From UBA1205 sp045534635 (GTDB lineage: Bacteria > Bacteroidota > Bacteroidia > Bacteroidales > WCHB1-69), in NCBI GenBank assembly GCA_045534635.1, contig JAZSKB010000019.1, positions 1 through 64,000 on the forward strand: a stretch of 64,000 nucleotides of DNA. Direction: 5' to 3'. The notes beneath the pieces are model-generated. The model searched no databases and was not told the DNA's origin. It saw nothing but the letters and a program-made list of their open reading frames with translations. Shown here piece after piece: positions 46,432 through 53,770 of the stretch; within the stretch, counting starts at the first letter, position 1; the number at the start of each line of letters is the position of its first letter. The translations under genes and the position numbers were made by a program.

Positions 46432-46439
46432 CAAAGATA
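46432..46439 (-). promoter_or_regulatory. -7 box for sufC
   Basis: TATCTTTG on the minus strand, with GC following, lies 36 bp before the sufC ATG. Confidence 0.6.
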
Positions 46440-46502
46440 ACATTTTTTAGTTTATCAAATCTTTAATCTTCGTTTATAGCATCTCCAAATTGTAAAAAAT
46501 GT

Positions 46503-46510
46503 TATCTTTG
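46503..46510 (+). promoter_or_regulatory. -7 box for the gene at 46524
   Basis: TATCTTTG followed by CAAA ends 13 bp before the ATG, implying a very short leader. It is the mirror of the sufC box 64 bp away. Confidence 0.55.
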
Positions 46511-46523
46511 CAAAAAAAATTAA

Positions 46524-47300
46524 ATGGTCAATCATCAATCAAAAAAATATCCGAAAAAAATTCCAACCAATGCTTTGGGGATTAAATTGCCAACGCTTAC
46601 AAAATTGGAGCAACCAACAATTACTCCTTCTCAAACTTTTTTAGTATTGGTTAATACTACAATTAAAGGCATTGATTTTTTTAATTTTTTACATATTCAA
46701 ACTTGTTATCTTTTTGCTTACCATACACTTAAGCATGAAAATAAGACAATCTTTGATACATTTACTATACGTGAATGCAAAGACAAATATTCTAAATCTA
46801 CATTTTTCTGTTTTAACAATCACAATTCAAGCAATCAAACTCTGATTGGTTATGACAATTGCCTTTTGAAAATTAACCGCAAAGCAACTACTAAAAAACA
46901 CAAAGGAAACATATTGCCCAATCAATTATCGCTCAATTTTGACACTGATTTTGAAGAACAAATTATTGATAACGATTACGAAGAAGTTCAATGGAATAAC
47001 TTTTTACAAAAAATGCAATCAAAATCAACTTTATTACAAGAATTTGATTTCGTTTTTCATTTTTCGTACAATAATTATATTTGCCTAAAACCTTTTTTTC
47101 TGTTTTTTTTAACAGAAAAAAATCTAAAATACCAATTACTACCTATTGAACATTTAGAGAAAAACGCTACTTCAGAATTTTATTCCAATTTTGCATATTT
47201 AGAAGACAATGTTCAAAATTATAAAAATCCTAATTTAAAAGTCTTGGAAAAAATTAAAACACAAATTGAACAATCTCAAAAAAATAAAAATATATTGTAA
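46524..47300 (+). CDS. Protein of unknown function
   Basis: The 258-aa protein has no signal peptide and no membrane helix. It is rich in Lys, Asn and Phe. The first 45 residues are basic (VNHQSKKYPKKIPTNALGIK). A central acidic stretch occurs near 150 (FDTDFEEQIIDNDYEE). The C-terminal part ends with a lysine-rich helix. I do not recognise a domain. The short leader and normal codon usage for this genome argue that it is a real gene. It is divergent from sufC and lies next to the palindrome-rich region. No operon partner. Confidence 0.6.
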   Translation: MVNHQSKKYPKKIPTNALGIKLPTLTKLEQPTITPSQTFLVLVNTTIKGIDFFNFLHIQTCYLFAYHTLKHENKTIFDTFTIRECKDKYSKSTFFCFNNHNSSNQTLIGYDNCLLKINRKATTKKHKGNILPNQLSLNFDTDFEEQIIDNDYEEVQWNNFLQKMQSKSTLLQEFDFVFHFSYNNYICLKPFFLFFLTEKNLKYQLLPIEHLEKNATSEFYSNFAYLEDNVQNYKNPNLKVLEKIKTQIEQSQKNKNIL

Positions 47301-47315
47301 CATTTCCGTTCTGCT

Positions 47316-47328
47316 GGATTTGTAATCC
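47316..47328. repeat. Palindrome, family B (GGATT-TGT-AATCC)
   Basis: GGATT pairs with AATCC around TGT, with partly decayed outer arms. The same design (GGATT-ATA-AATCC) with intact outer arms is at 48576-48596. Confidence 0.6.
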
Positions 47329-47344
47329 AAATGAACAAGGTTTC

Positions 47345-47371
47345 AGGTGTCTTCGACAGGCTCAGACACCG
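47345..47371. repeat. REP-like palindrome, family A, copy 1
   Basis: The stem GGTGTC/GACACC (47346-47351 with 47365-47370) encloses the 13-nt loop TTCGACAGGCTCA. The same loop is found at 49717-49743 and 49761-49791, and (inverted, one change) at 48507-48533. Confidence 0.85.
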
Positions 47372-47377
47372 AAAGAA

Positions 47378-47400
47378 AATCCCCGCAATTTGCGGGGATT
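47378..47400 (-). terminator. Terminator of the T9SS leucine-rich-repeat protein gene
   Basis: AATCCCCGCA pairs with TGCGGGGATT around ATT; on the minus strand it is followed by TTTCTTTC. It lies 38 bp after the stop at 47439. Confidence 0.7.
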
Positions 47401-47438
47401 GTGCAAATAAAAATCAAAATTTTATGAAAAAAATATAA

Positions 47439-48311
47439 TTACTCTTTGACAAACTTGGTAGTATAATTGCCTATTTTTACAAAATACATTCCTTTTGACA
47501 AGTTGGAAACATTGATTTGTAACAAGTTTGTTTCTTTATTTTCTACATTGATAAGCAAACGTCCAGCAATATCAAATATTTGAACATCTTCTGTAGCATT
47601 TTCTATTGTAAGCATTGTTTTGGCTGGGTTGGGATACAAGTGAACAGCATTATTTACATCGCTAACGTCTTCTATTCCTGTGGTTTCTTTAGTAAAATAC
47701 GCTATTAAGATTGTATCACTTAACACTTGAATAGTTCGGGGATTTTGCGTATTTTCATCACTCCATTGTGTAAAATGATAACCATCATTAGCAGTTGCGG
47801 AAATTGTCCATGTATAATAGATGCAAGTTGGTGTGGTTGTACTTGCCACATTTCCCATTGTTGTATCTTGTGAATATACTGTATATTTATATGAAAATTG
47901 TTCTATCTTATTTGAAAAACCAGAAAGCCCAGGTTGGCTACTATACCAAGAAGAACTACCACATGGAATATATATTGGTATGGAAGTTAAAACTTTTTCA
48001 AATGTAGAACTACTTTCTACAGAAGTATTAGACCCAAGAAATGTTACGGAAGTTAAGCCGCTACATTTATAAAACGCATAATTCCATATACTTGTTACGG
48101 AATAAGTTCTATTATTATACAATACCGTAGCAGGGATTGTTATATTTCCTGAATAAGAGTTAGAGTTACCTTTATTCGTAACTGCTACCGTAGTATCACT
48201 TGTAATATCGTAATACAAACCACCACTTTCAAAATTATAAGCCCAAACATTGTGAGCAAACAACAACAAAATAGTTGCTAAAGTTAATTTTTTAATCTGC
48301 TTTTTTACCAT
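47439..48311 (-). CDS. Small T9SS-secreted protein with BspA-type leucine-rich repeat
   Basis: The 290-aa protein has a signal peptide (1-24, ending NVWA), then SGGLYYDITSDTTVAVT, which is typical of BspA-like LRR_5 proteins. One or two repeats follow (YNNRTYSVTSIWNYAFYKCSGLTSVTF). A beta-grasp bacterial repeat comes next (YTWTISATANDGYHFTQWSDENTQNPRTI). The T9SS type A sorting domain closes it (VHLYPNPAKTMLTIENA then YFVKIGNYTTKFVKE). Most BspA proteins have many more repeats, so this copy is reduced. Surface attachment or secretion by T9SS is inferred. Its upstream region has a terminator-like leader hairpin and a repeat shared with the next gene. Confidence 0.85.
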   Translation of the reverse strand: MVKKQIKKLTLATILLLFAHNVWAYNFESGGLYYDITSDTTVAVTNKGNSNSYSGNITIPATVLYNNRTYSVTSIWNYAFYKCSGLTSVTFLGSNTSVESSSTFEKVLTSIPIYIPCGSSSWYSSQPGLSGFSNKIEQFSYKYTVYSQDTTMGNVASTTTPTCIYYTWTISATANDGYHFTQWSDENTQNPRTIQVLSDTILIAYFTKETTGIEDVSDVNNAVHLYPNPAKTMLTIENATEDVQIFDIAGRLLINVENKETNLLQINVSNLSKGMYFVKIGNYTTKFVKE

Positions 48312-48354
48312 ATATTTTTTTTATTTTATAAATATTTATTAAAATTTTTCAAAA

Positions 48355-48394
48355 AAAAATGCAAATAACCCGCACAGCGGTCATCTGCATTTTT
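48355..48394 (-). promoter_or_regulatory. Terminator-like hairpin in the leader of the T9SS LRR gene
   Basis: The outer stem AAAAATGCA/TGCATTTTT and an inner stem CCGC/GCGG around a 3-nt loop sit between the -7 box (48440-48447) and the start codon (48311). On the minus strand the hairpin ends in a T9 run. It could act as an attenuator, or be another mobile palindrome. Confidence 0.5.
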
Positions 48395-48436
48395 AACTCT
48401 ATTAACAGTCTATAAAAATAAACTGCTCATTTCAAT

Positions 48437-48533
48437 TTGCAAAGATACATTTTTTTTTAATATAAATTTATTTTTTTTTAGAAAATTTTTTTAGTCACTA
48501 TTTTTTCGGTGTCTGAGCCTGCCGAAGACACCG
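48437..48533. repeat. 97-bp upstream repeat, left copy, ending in REP-like palindrome A copy 2
   Basis: It aligns without gaps to 49647-49743. From 48440 to 48507 I count about 11 mismatches in 68 positions, most from a slip in a T run. The palindrome at 48507-48533 is CGGTGTC/GACACCG around TGAGCCTGCCGAA, the inverted form of the family-A loop with one substitution. Confidence 0.75.
48440..48447 (-). promoter_or_regulatory. -7 box for the T9SS LRR gene
   Basis: TATCTTTG on the minus strand. The leader to the ATG at 48311 would be about 120 nt and contains a hairpin. Confidence 0.5.
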
Positions 48534-48575
48534 AAAATTATACAAATTGGCAATACGGAAAAGTTATTATTAATA

Positions 48576-48596
48576 TGCAGGATTATAAATCCTGCA
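48576..48596. repeat. Palindrome, family B, intact copy
   Basis: GCAGGATT and AATCCTGC form a perfect 8-bp stem around ATA, extended by T/A (9 bp). It lies 33 bp after the stop of the Abi_2 gene and may also serve as its terminator, although no T run follows on the minus strand. Confidence 0.65.
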
Positions 48597-48628
48597 ACTT
48601 TCATTTCATTGATAATCAAAATAAATAT

Positions 48629-49570
48629 CTATTCTCTACTTTCAGATTGCCAGATAGGAAAATCTTCCCAATTTGATGGAAAGCCCATTTCTTTTATAGA
48701 TAATAATTTATGATTTTCGCACAGAATGGATTTCAAATTCTTTTTAAAAGAATTGCCAGGACTAATAATATCAACAATGTACTTTATCGCAGAAAGCAAA
48801 GCAAAGATTTTATTTGGTTTTATTTTTTCTATATCATCACGCGAAATAAAATTTCTCTCTGTATTGTATGGAAGTTTAAGATTTACCACAAAACGCCTGT
48901 TCCAAATACGACTATGATGAGCACAGCAGTTTCGTAAATTAGAAAAAGCATGTAACCAATTTGAAAAAATATCTTCTTTATTAATGCCAAATGCTTTTGC
49001 AATTTGTTTCTTTTCAAAACTTTTGTTAAGAGATTTATACATTCTACTTAATGTTCCAAAAGAAACCACCTCTAACGACATCCATGATGGAGGCATCTCT
49101 GGAGTGTCATATTTGTTTTTGTAATGCTTGATGAAATCCTCGTTACTACGTTCCACATCATCTTTAATATCTCCTATAAGTTTTAAATAATTCTCTCTGT
49201 TTATCTTGGTGTACCATTTTTCATCTATATACCAAAAAGCATCATTTAGTTGTACGGAATACACTAATGATAATTGTGTGCGAACAGCTATTTCAATCTT
49301 TTCTAATTCGTTGAAAACTAAATTTCTCAAACGACGGTCAAAAATATATAAATCGATAATGTCACCAAAATCAATATCATCTCGGAAAAATTTGTGGTCA
49401 GCAGAAGGGTCTGTATTATTTTGAAATGGGAATGTAAACGCCCGCAAACGATAGTAACTAATATTCTGTAAATAACAATGAGCTTGCTTTTTTTCGCTAA
49501 ATTTTAATCCTCTTTGTTCAAGTCGTTCGATTTGTTCTTCTATAGTAAGTGGTCTTTTTGTATATTCCAT
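48629..49570 (-). CDS. Abi_2-family abortive-infection protein (HEPN RNase fold)
   Basis: The 313-aa protein matches the AbiD/AbiF (Abi_2) family. It starts with RPLTIEEQIERLEQRGLKFS, where a shared YLQNISYYRLRAFTFPF segment follows near 35-50. FDRRLRNLVFNELEKIEIAVRTQLS lies near 78-102, PPSWMSLEVVSFGTLSRMYKSL near 160, and the HEPN active-site motif RNCCAHHSRIWNR (R-x4-6-H) near 213. Family members act in phage defence, probably as RNases. It stands alone, without an antitoxin or second subunit, and is bracketed by two copies of a 97-bp repeat with palindromes. This suggests it was acquired as a small cassette. Confidence 0.88.
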   Translation of the reverse strand: MEYTKRPLTIEEQIERLEQRGLKFSEKKQAHCYLQNISYYRLRAFTFPFQNNTDPSADHKFFRDDIDFGDIIDLYIFDRRLRNLVFNELEKIEIAVRTQLSLVYSVQLNDAFWYIDEKWYTKINRENYLKLIGDIKDDVERSNEDFIKHYKNKYDTPEMPPSWMSLEVVSFGTLSRMYKSLNKSFEKKQIAKAFGINKEDIFSNWLHAFSNLRNCCAHHSRIWNRRFVVNLKLPYNTERNFISRDDIEKIKPNKIFALLSAIKYIVDIISPGNSFKKNLKSILCENHKLLSIKEMGFPSNWEDFPIWQSESRE

Positions 49571-49597
49571 AAATCTCTATTCTCTATAAAACTCGAA

Positions 49598-49639
49598 GAC
49601 TTCCCTAGTGCGCTGAACTAACGAGAAGCGAGGGAAGTC
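49598..49639 (-). promoter_or_regulatory. Long hairpin in the leader of the Abi_2 gene
   Basis: GACTTCCCT (49598-49606) pairs perfectly with AGGGAAGTC (49631-49639). An inner CGCT/AGCG stem leaves a one-sided AGTG bulge. It lies between the -7 box at 49650 and the start at 49570. The bulged design resembles REP elements; a regulatory role is possible. Confidence 0.55.
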
Positions 49640-49646
49640 ATATTGC

Positions 49647-49743
49647 TTACAAAGGTACAATTTTTTTTAATACAAATTTATTTTTTTAGAAATTTTTTTT
49701 AAAGTCACTATTTTTTCGGTGTCTTCGACAGGCTCAGACACCG
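49647..49743. repeat. 97-bp upstream repeat, right copy, ending in REP-like palindrome A copy 3
   Basis: Counterpart of 48437-48533. The palindrome at 49717-49743 is CGGTGTC/GACACCG around TTCGACAGGCTCA, identical in loop to the copy at 47345. Confidence 0.75.
49650..49657 (-). promoter_or_regulatory. -7 box for the Abi_2 gene
   Basis: TACCTTTG on the minus strand, at the same position in the repeat as the box of the LRR gene. The leader would be about 73 nt. Confidence 0.5.
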
Positions 49744-49760
49744 AAAAAAAACACATGAAT

Positions 49761-49791
49761 TTCGGAGGTTTCGACAGGCTCAACCTCCGAA
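49761..49791. repeat. REP-like palindrome, family A, copy 4 with a rewritten stem
   Basis: A perfect 9-bp stem TTCGGAGGT/ACCTCCGAA encloses the same 13-nt loop TTCGACAGGCTCA. Both arms differ from the other copies in a compensatory way, so the fold and the loop are what is conserved. Confidence 0.85.
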
Positions 49792-49805
49792 GATAAAAAA
49801 AATAA

Positions 49806-49838
49806 AAAAGCAACAACGTTTCCGATGTTGTTGCTTTT
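49806..49838 (-). terminator. Terminator of leuS
   Basis: A 12-bp perfect stem AAAAGCAACAAC/GTTGTTGCTTTT has a 9-nt loop, 14 bp after the leuS stop. On the minus strand it ends in TTTT. Confidence 0.85.
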
Positions 49839-49851
49839 ATTCAAACTGTAT

Positions 49852-52632
49852 TTATATTACAATATTGACAATTTTTTTCGGTACAATAATTATTTTTTTC
49901 GGAGTTTTTCCCTCTATCCATTTTTGTGCTTCAGGCGTAGCCAAAACCGTTTTTTCTATATCTGCATTATTCATATCTATCGGCAATTCTAACATAAAAC
50001 GAGTTTTTCCATTAAAAGATATAGGGTAATTGAATGTATTTTCTATCAAATATTTTTCTTCAACTTCTGGAAAAATTGCATAATTAATAGTGGAATTGTT
50101 TCCCATTAAATGCCATAATTCTTCGCAAATATGTGGAGCGAAAGGAGCTAAAATAATAGTCAAAGGCTCTAAAATTTCTCGTTTATTACATTTTAAATCA
50201 GCAAGTTCATTTACACAAATCATAAAAGCACTTACAGAAGTATTGTAAGATAATTTTTCAATATCTTCTTGAACTTTTTTAATTGTTTTGTGCAAAACTT
50301 TTAATTCTTGAGCGGTTGCTTTTTCTTGACTAATCACAAATTCAAATTGAGCATTATGAAACAATCTCCAAAATTTGTGCATAAAACGAAATACCCCTTC
50401 TATTCCTTTTGTATCCCATGGTTTTGATTGTTCTAATGGACCCAAAAACATTTCATACATTCTCAAAGTATCGGCTCCATATTTTTCTACCAAATCATCA
50501 GGATTTTGAACATTGTACATTGATTTTGACATCTTTTCGATTTCATAACCACAAATATACTTTCCATCTTCCAAAATAAATTCAGCATTTGCAAAATGAG
50601 GTTGCCAATTTTTAAATGCCTCTATGTCCAATACATCATTGTTTACAATATTTATATCCACATGAATAGGGTCAGTTTCATAATTGTTTTTAAGATGTAA
50701 TGAAACAAAAGTATTCGTACCTTTTATTCTATAGACAAAATTAGAACGCCCTTGAATCATTCCTTGATTGACCAATTTTTGGAAAGGTTCATCTTTGACA
50801 ACTAAACCTAAATCAAACAAAAATTTATTCCACATTCTTGAATAAAGCAAATGTCCTGTTGCATGCTCCGAACCTCCAATATATAAATCAACATTCTTCC
50901 AATAATTATTTGCTTCTTTATCAATATATTGTGTATCACAATTTGGAGACATATATCTCAAATAATACGCATTAGAACCAGCAAAACCGGGCATTGTATT
51001 AAAATCTAATTGAAAGCCATTGTATGTCCAATTTTTAGCCCGAGCCAATGGAGGTTCTCCGCTTTCTGTTGGCAAATATTTATCAATTTCAGGCAAAAGT
51101 AATGGCAAATCTTTTTCATCGACAGCACAAGCCATACCCTCACGAAAATAAATTGGAAATGGTTCTCCCCAATATCGTTGACGACTAAAAATAGCATCAC
51201 GTAATCTATAATTTATTTTTCGCTTTCCTATTTGTAATTCTTCTACCTTGCATATTACTTTTTCTATTGCTTCTTTTACTTGCAATCCATCAATAAAATC
51301 CGAATTGATACAATAACCTTCCTTGGAATCTTTACTTTCTTTCCAATTTGCAGTTTCCTCTGGTTGTTCTCCATTAGGAACAACAACCTGTACTATTGGC
51401 AAATTAAAATGACGAGCAAAAGCAAAATCTCTACTATCGTGTGCAGGAACAGCCATAACAGCCCCTGTTCCATATCCTGCTAATACATAATCGGACACCC
51501 ATATCGGAATTTGCTTCCCATTAAACGGATTTATTGCATAAGCACCTGTAAATACACCACTTACAGATTTTACTTCTGCTTGACGTTCTCTTTCTGAACG
51601 ATTTTTTGCCCATTGAACATATTCTTCTACAGCCGATTTTTGTGCTGATGTTGTAATTTGTTCTATCAATTCATGTTCTGGACATAAAACCATAAAACTA
51701 ACACCAAAAATAGTATCTGGACGAGTTGTAAATATTTCTAAAGAAGTTTGAGAATTTAGCAATGAAAAATGTATTGAAGCCCCTTGCGAACGTCCTATCC
51801 AATTTCGTTGAATTTCTTTCAAAGAATCCGACCATTCTATGGTATCCAATCCGTCTAACAAACGTTGGGCATAGGCTGTAATACGCAACGACCATTGTTG
51901 CATCAATTTTCTTTCTACTGGATAACCTCCTCTTACAGAAACACCATTAATAACTTCATCGTTAGCCAATACCGTTCCCAACTTAGGACACCAATTTACC
52001 ATTGCATAAGATAAATATGCCAATCGATAATTCATGAGTATATCATGTTGTTCCTTTTCTGATTTAGATTGCCACTCTTGAGCTGAAAAAGTCATCGGTG
52101 TAGTACATGCAACATTCAGACCCTCTGTTCCTTGATTTGCAAACGTTGCAATCAATTCTCTAATTGGACGTGCTTTATTGGAAGTATAACAATAATAAGA
52201 ATTAAACAACTGAATAAAAGCCCATTGTGTCCACTTATAATAAGAAGAATCACAAGTACGAACTTCTCTATCCCAATCAAAAGACAACCCCAATTTGTCT
52301 AATTGTTCACGATAACGTTTTATATTGGTTTCTGTCGTTACAGCAGGGTGCATTCCCGTTTGAATAGCATATTGTTCTGCTGGCAATCCGTAGGCATCAA
52401 AACCCATAGGGTGCAATACATTAAAGCCTTTCAATCGTTTATATCGTGCATAAATATCTCCGGCTATATATCCTAAAGGGTGTCCAACATGAAGTCCCGC
52501 ACCAGAAGGATATGGGAACATACTTAATACATAAAATTTTTCTTTATTCGATTGATTTGGAGCACAATATACTTTTTCTTTTTCCCATTGTAACTGCCAT
52601 TTTTTCTCTATTTCTCTAAAATTATATTCCAT
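49852..52632 (-). CDS. leuS: Leucine--tRNA ligase
   Basis: The 926-aa class I synthetase charges tRNA-Leu. The HIGH-type motif is in PYPSGAGLHVGHPLGY (near 37-52) and the KMSKS motif in EKMSKSMYNVQNPDD (near 700). The connective editing domain lies between about 220 and 430 (TTRPDTIFGVSFMVL, then GTGAVMAVPAHDSRDFAFA with the conserved Asp). An anticodon-binding domain follows. The length is slightly above the bacterial mean (860-880 aa), with inserts near 130-150 and 650 (SLHLKNNYETDPIHVDINIV) that are usual for Bacteroidota. It begins 8 bp after the META-domain gene and is the last gene of the mreC-led run. Confidence 0.96.
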   Translation of the reverse strand: MEYNFREIEKKWQLQWEKEKVYCAPNQSNKEKFYVLSMFPYPSGAGLHVGHPLGYIAGDIYARYKRLKGFNVLHPMGFDAYGLPAEQYAIQTGMHPAVTTETNIKRYREQLDKLGLSFDWDREVRTCDSSYYKWTQWAFIQLFNSYYCYTSNKARPIRELIATFANQGTEGLNVACTTPMTFSAQEWQSKSEKEQHDILMNYRLAYLSYAMVNWCPKLGTVLANDEVINGVSVRGGYPVERKLMQQWSLRITAYAQRLLDGLDTIEWSDSLKEIQRNWIGRSQGASIHFSLLNSQTSLEIFTTRPDTIFGVSFMVLCPEHELIEQITTSAQKSAVEEYVQWAKNRSERERQAEVKSVSGVFTGAYAINPFNGKQIPIWVSDYVLAGYGTGAVMAVPAHDSRDFAFARHFNLPIVQVVVPNGEQPEETANWKESKDSKEGYCINSDFIDGLQVKEAIEKVICKVEELQIGKRKINYRLRDAIFSRQRYWGEPFPIYFREGMACAVDEKDLPLLLPEIDKYLPTESGEPPLARAKNWTYNGFQLDFNTMPGFAGSNAYYLRYMSPNCDTQYIDKEANNYWKNVDLYIGGSEHATGHLLYSRMWNKFLFDLGLVVKDEPFQKLVNQGMIQGRSNFVYRIKGTNTFVSLHLKNNYETDPIHVDINIVNNDVLDIEAFKNWQPHFANAEFILEDGKYICGYEIEKMSKSMYNVQNPDDLVEKYGADTLRMYEMFLGPLEQSKPWDTKGIEGVFRFMHKFWRLFHNAQFEFVISQEKATAQELKVLHKTIKKVQEDIEKLSYNTSVSAFMICVNELADLKCNKREILEPLTIILAPFAPHICEELWHLMGNNSTINYAIFPEVEEKYLIENTFNYPISFNGKTRFMLELPIDMNNADIEKTVLATPEAQKWIEGKTPKKIIIVPKKIVNIVI

Positions 52633-52640
52633 ATTCTCAA

Positions 52641-53057
52641 TTATTCTTGTTCGAGTTCTATAATCACATTTTTATATTCATCTAACAATTGCAATGTTTG
52701 TTTTTTTATTTGCCATTGTTTTACTTTATGTAAAGTCTGCATAAACAATTGTTCTATTTCTTGTGCCTCATGACAATACATTTTTGTAGAAAGCATACGG
52801 TCAAACACAATAGATTCTTTATCAATAGTATAAGCACCATTAATACGATTGCACGCAGAATAACCTATCAAAGTTCCATCTGAAAATTGCAAATAAGGCA
52901 TACTTTCTTTGGCAATTTTTACCTTTTCTCCATTTATTGTTTTCACTATCCATTTTGTATCGAACAATGACGTTTTGGAGTTAGTTTCAACTGATTTTAC
53001 TGATGAACAACAACAAGTCAGCATCAGCACAAAAAACAATAAACTATTTGTTTTCAT
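52641..53057 (-). CDS. META-domain lipoprotein (HslJ-like)
   Basis: The 138-aa protein has a lipoprotein signal peptide (MKTNSLLFFVLMLTCC, lipidated at one of residues 15-17). A single META domain follows, recognised by LFDTKWIVKTINGEKV (near 32), PYLQFSDGTLIGYSACNRINGAYTID, and STKMYCHEAQEIEQLFMQTL. HslJ/META domains are found in outer-membrane or periplasmic stress proteins of unknown mechanism. The gene overlaps mgtC-like by 4 nt (ATGA) and precedes leuS by 8 bp. An envelope role fits the mreC-mreD neighbours. Confidence 0.85.
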   Translation of the reverse strand: MKTNSLLFFVLMLTCCCSSVKSVETNSKTSLFDTKWIVKTINGEKVKIAKESMPYLQFSDGTLIGYSACNRINGAYTIDKESIVFDRMLSTKMYCHEAQEIEQLFMQTLHKVKQWQIKKQTLQLLDEYKNVIIELEQE

Positions 53058-53770
53058 ACATTTATATTATTTACTTGTTCTATTTGATACATTTTCAATA
53101 AAGATACATTTGCAGAAATAGCATTTATAAAAGTTTGATAATCTGCTTTGTTTTCTTTACAACAGAGCACCTCACAAACTATTTCTATAGCCTCAGTATG
53201 AAGTGTTGTTTTTTTAGATATAAAACTTTTGAGCGATAATGTTGGAAATTTTGCTAATTCTTGTAGCATTTCCATTTTAAATTTCGATTCATTGGTTTGG
53301 TCAACAAAAAAATGAACCATTCCACCTGCTAAAATATTTTTTTTGCGTATTGCCAATTTATTAATTAAAATAGCAATCCAACGAATACAAATATTGCTTA
53401 CAACAACTATTCCCGCTGCAATAAACGCAATAACATATAAATCCAATCCAATCAGCGAACCGACAGCAGCAGAACACCAAATTGTTGCAGCAGAATTTAA
53501 CCCATGAACATTCATTCCGTCTCGCATAATAACACCCGCTCCCAAAAATCCAACTCCAGCGGCAATCTGTCCCAATACACGAGAAGGGTCGCCGACACTA
53601 CCTTCTGGAAGTATCATCATTGATGCCATTACATATACTGCCGCTCCCAACGATACTAATGTATTGGTAAGCAAACCTGCATTACGTAATCGCCATTCTC
53701 TTTCGGTGCCGATAATAAAACCAACAACAACAGCCAACAACATTTTTATAAAGAAATCCATTATTTCCAT
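53054..53770 (-). CDS. MgtC/SapB-family membrane protein
   Basis: The 238-aa protein has four or five N-terminal helices with the MgtC core: VVGFIIGTEREWRLRNAGLLTNTLVSLGAAVYV (near 15-47), then DPSRVLGQIAAGVGFLGAGVIMRDG and LNSAATIWCSAAVGSLIGLDLY. A cytoplasmic C-terminal domain (about 150-238) resembles ACT-like regulatory modules. MgtC proteins act in magnesium-limited growth, partly by inhibiting the F-type ATP synthase; the function of this branch is not established. It overlaps mreD by 1 nt and the META gene by 4 nt. Confidence 0.88.
   Translation of the reverse strand: MEIMDFFIKMLLAVVVGFIIGTEREWRLRNAGLLTNTLVSLGAAVYVMASMMILPEGSVGDPSRVLGQIAAGVGFLGAGVIMRDGMNVHGLNSAATIWCSAAVGSLIGLDLYVIAFIAAGIVVVSNICIRWIAILINKLAIRKKNILAGGMVHFFVDQTNESKFKMEMLQELAKFPTLSLKSFISKKTTLHTEAIEIVCEVLCCKENKADYQTFINAISANVSLLKMYQIEQVNNINV

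Noticed and set aside
48437..49743. Abi_2 gene as a composite transposon
   Set aside because: There is no transposase between the repeats and no clear target-site duplication; only the repeat-bracketed layout can be claimed.
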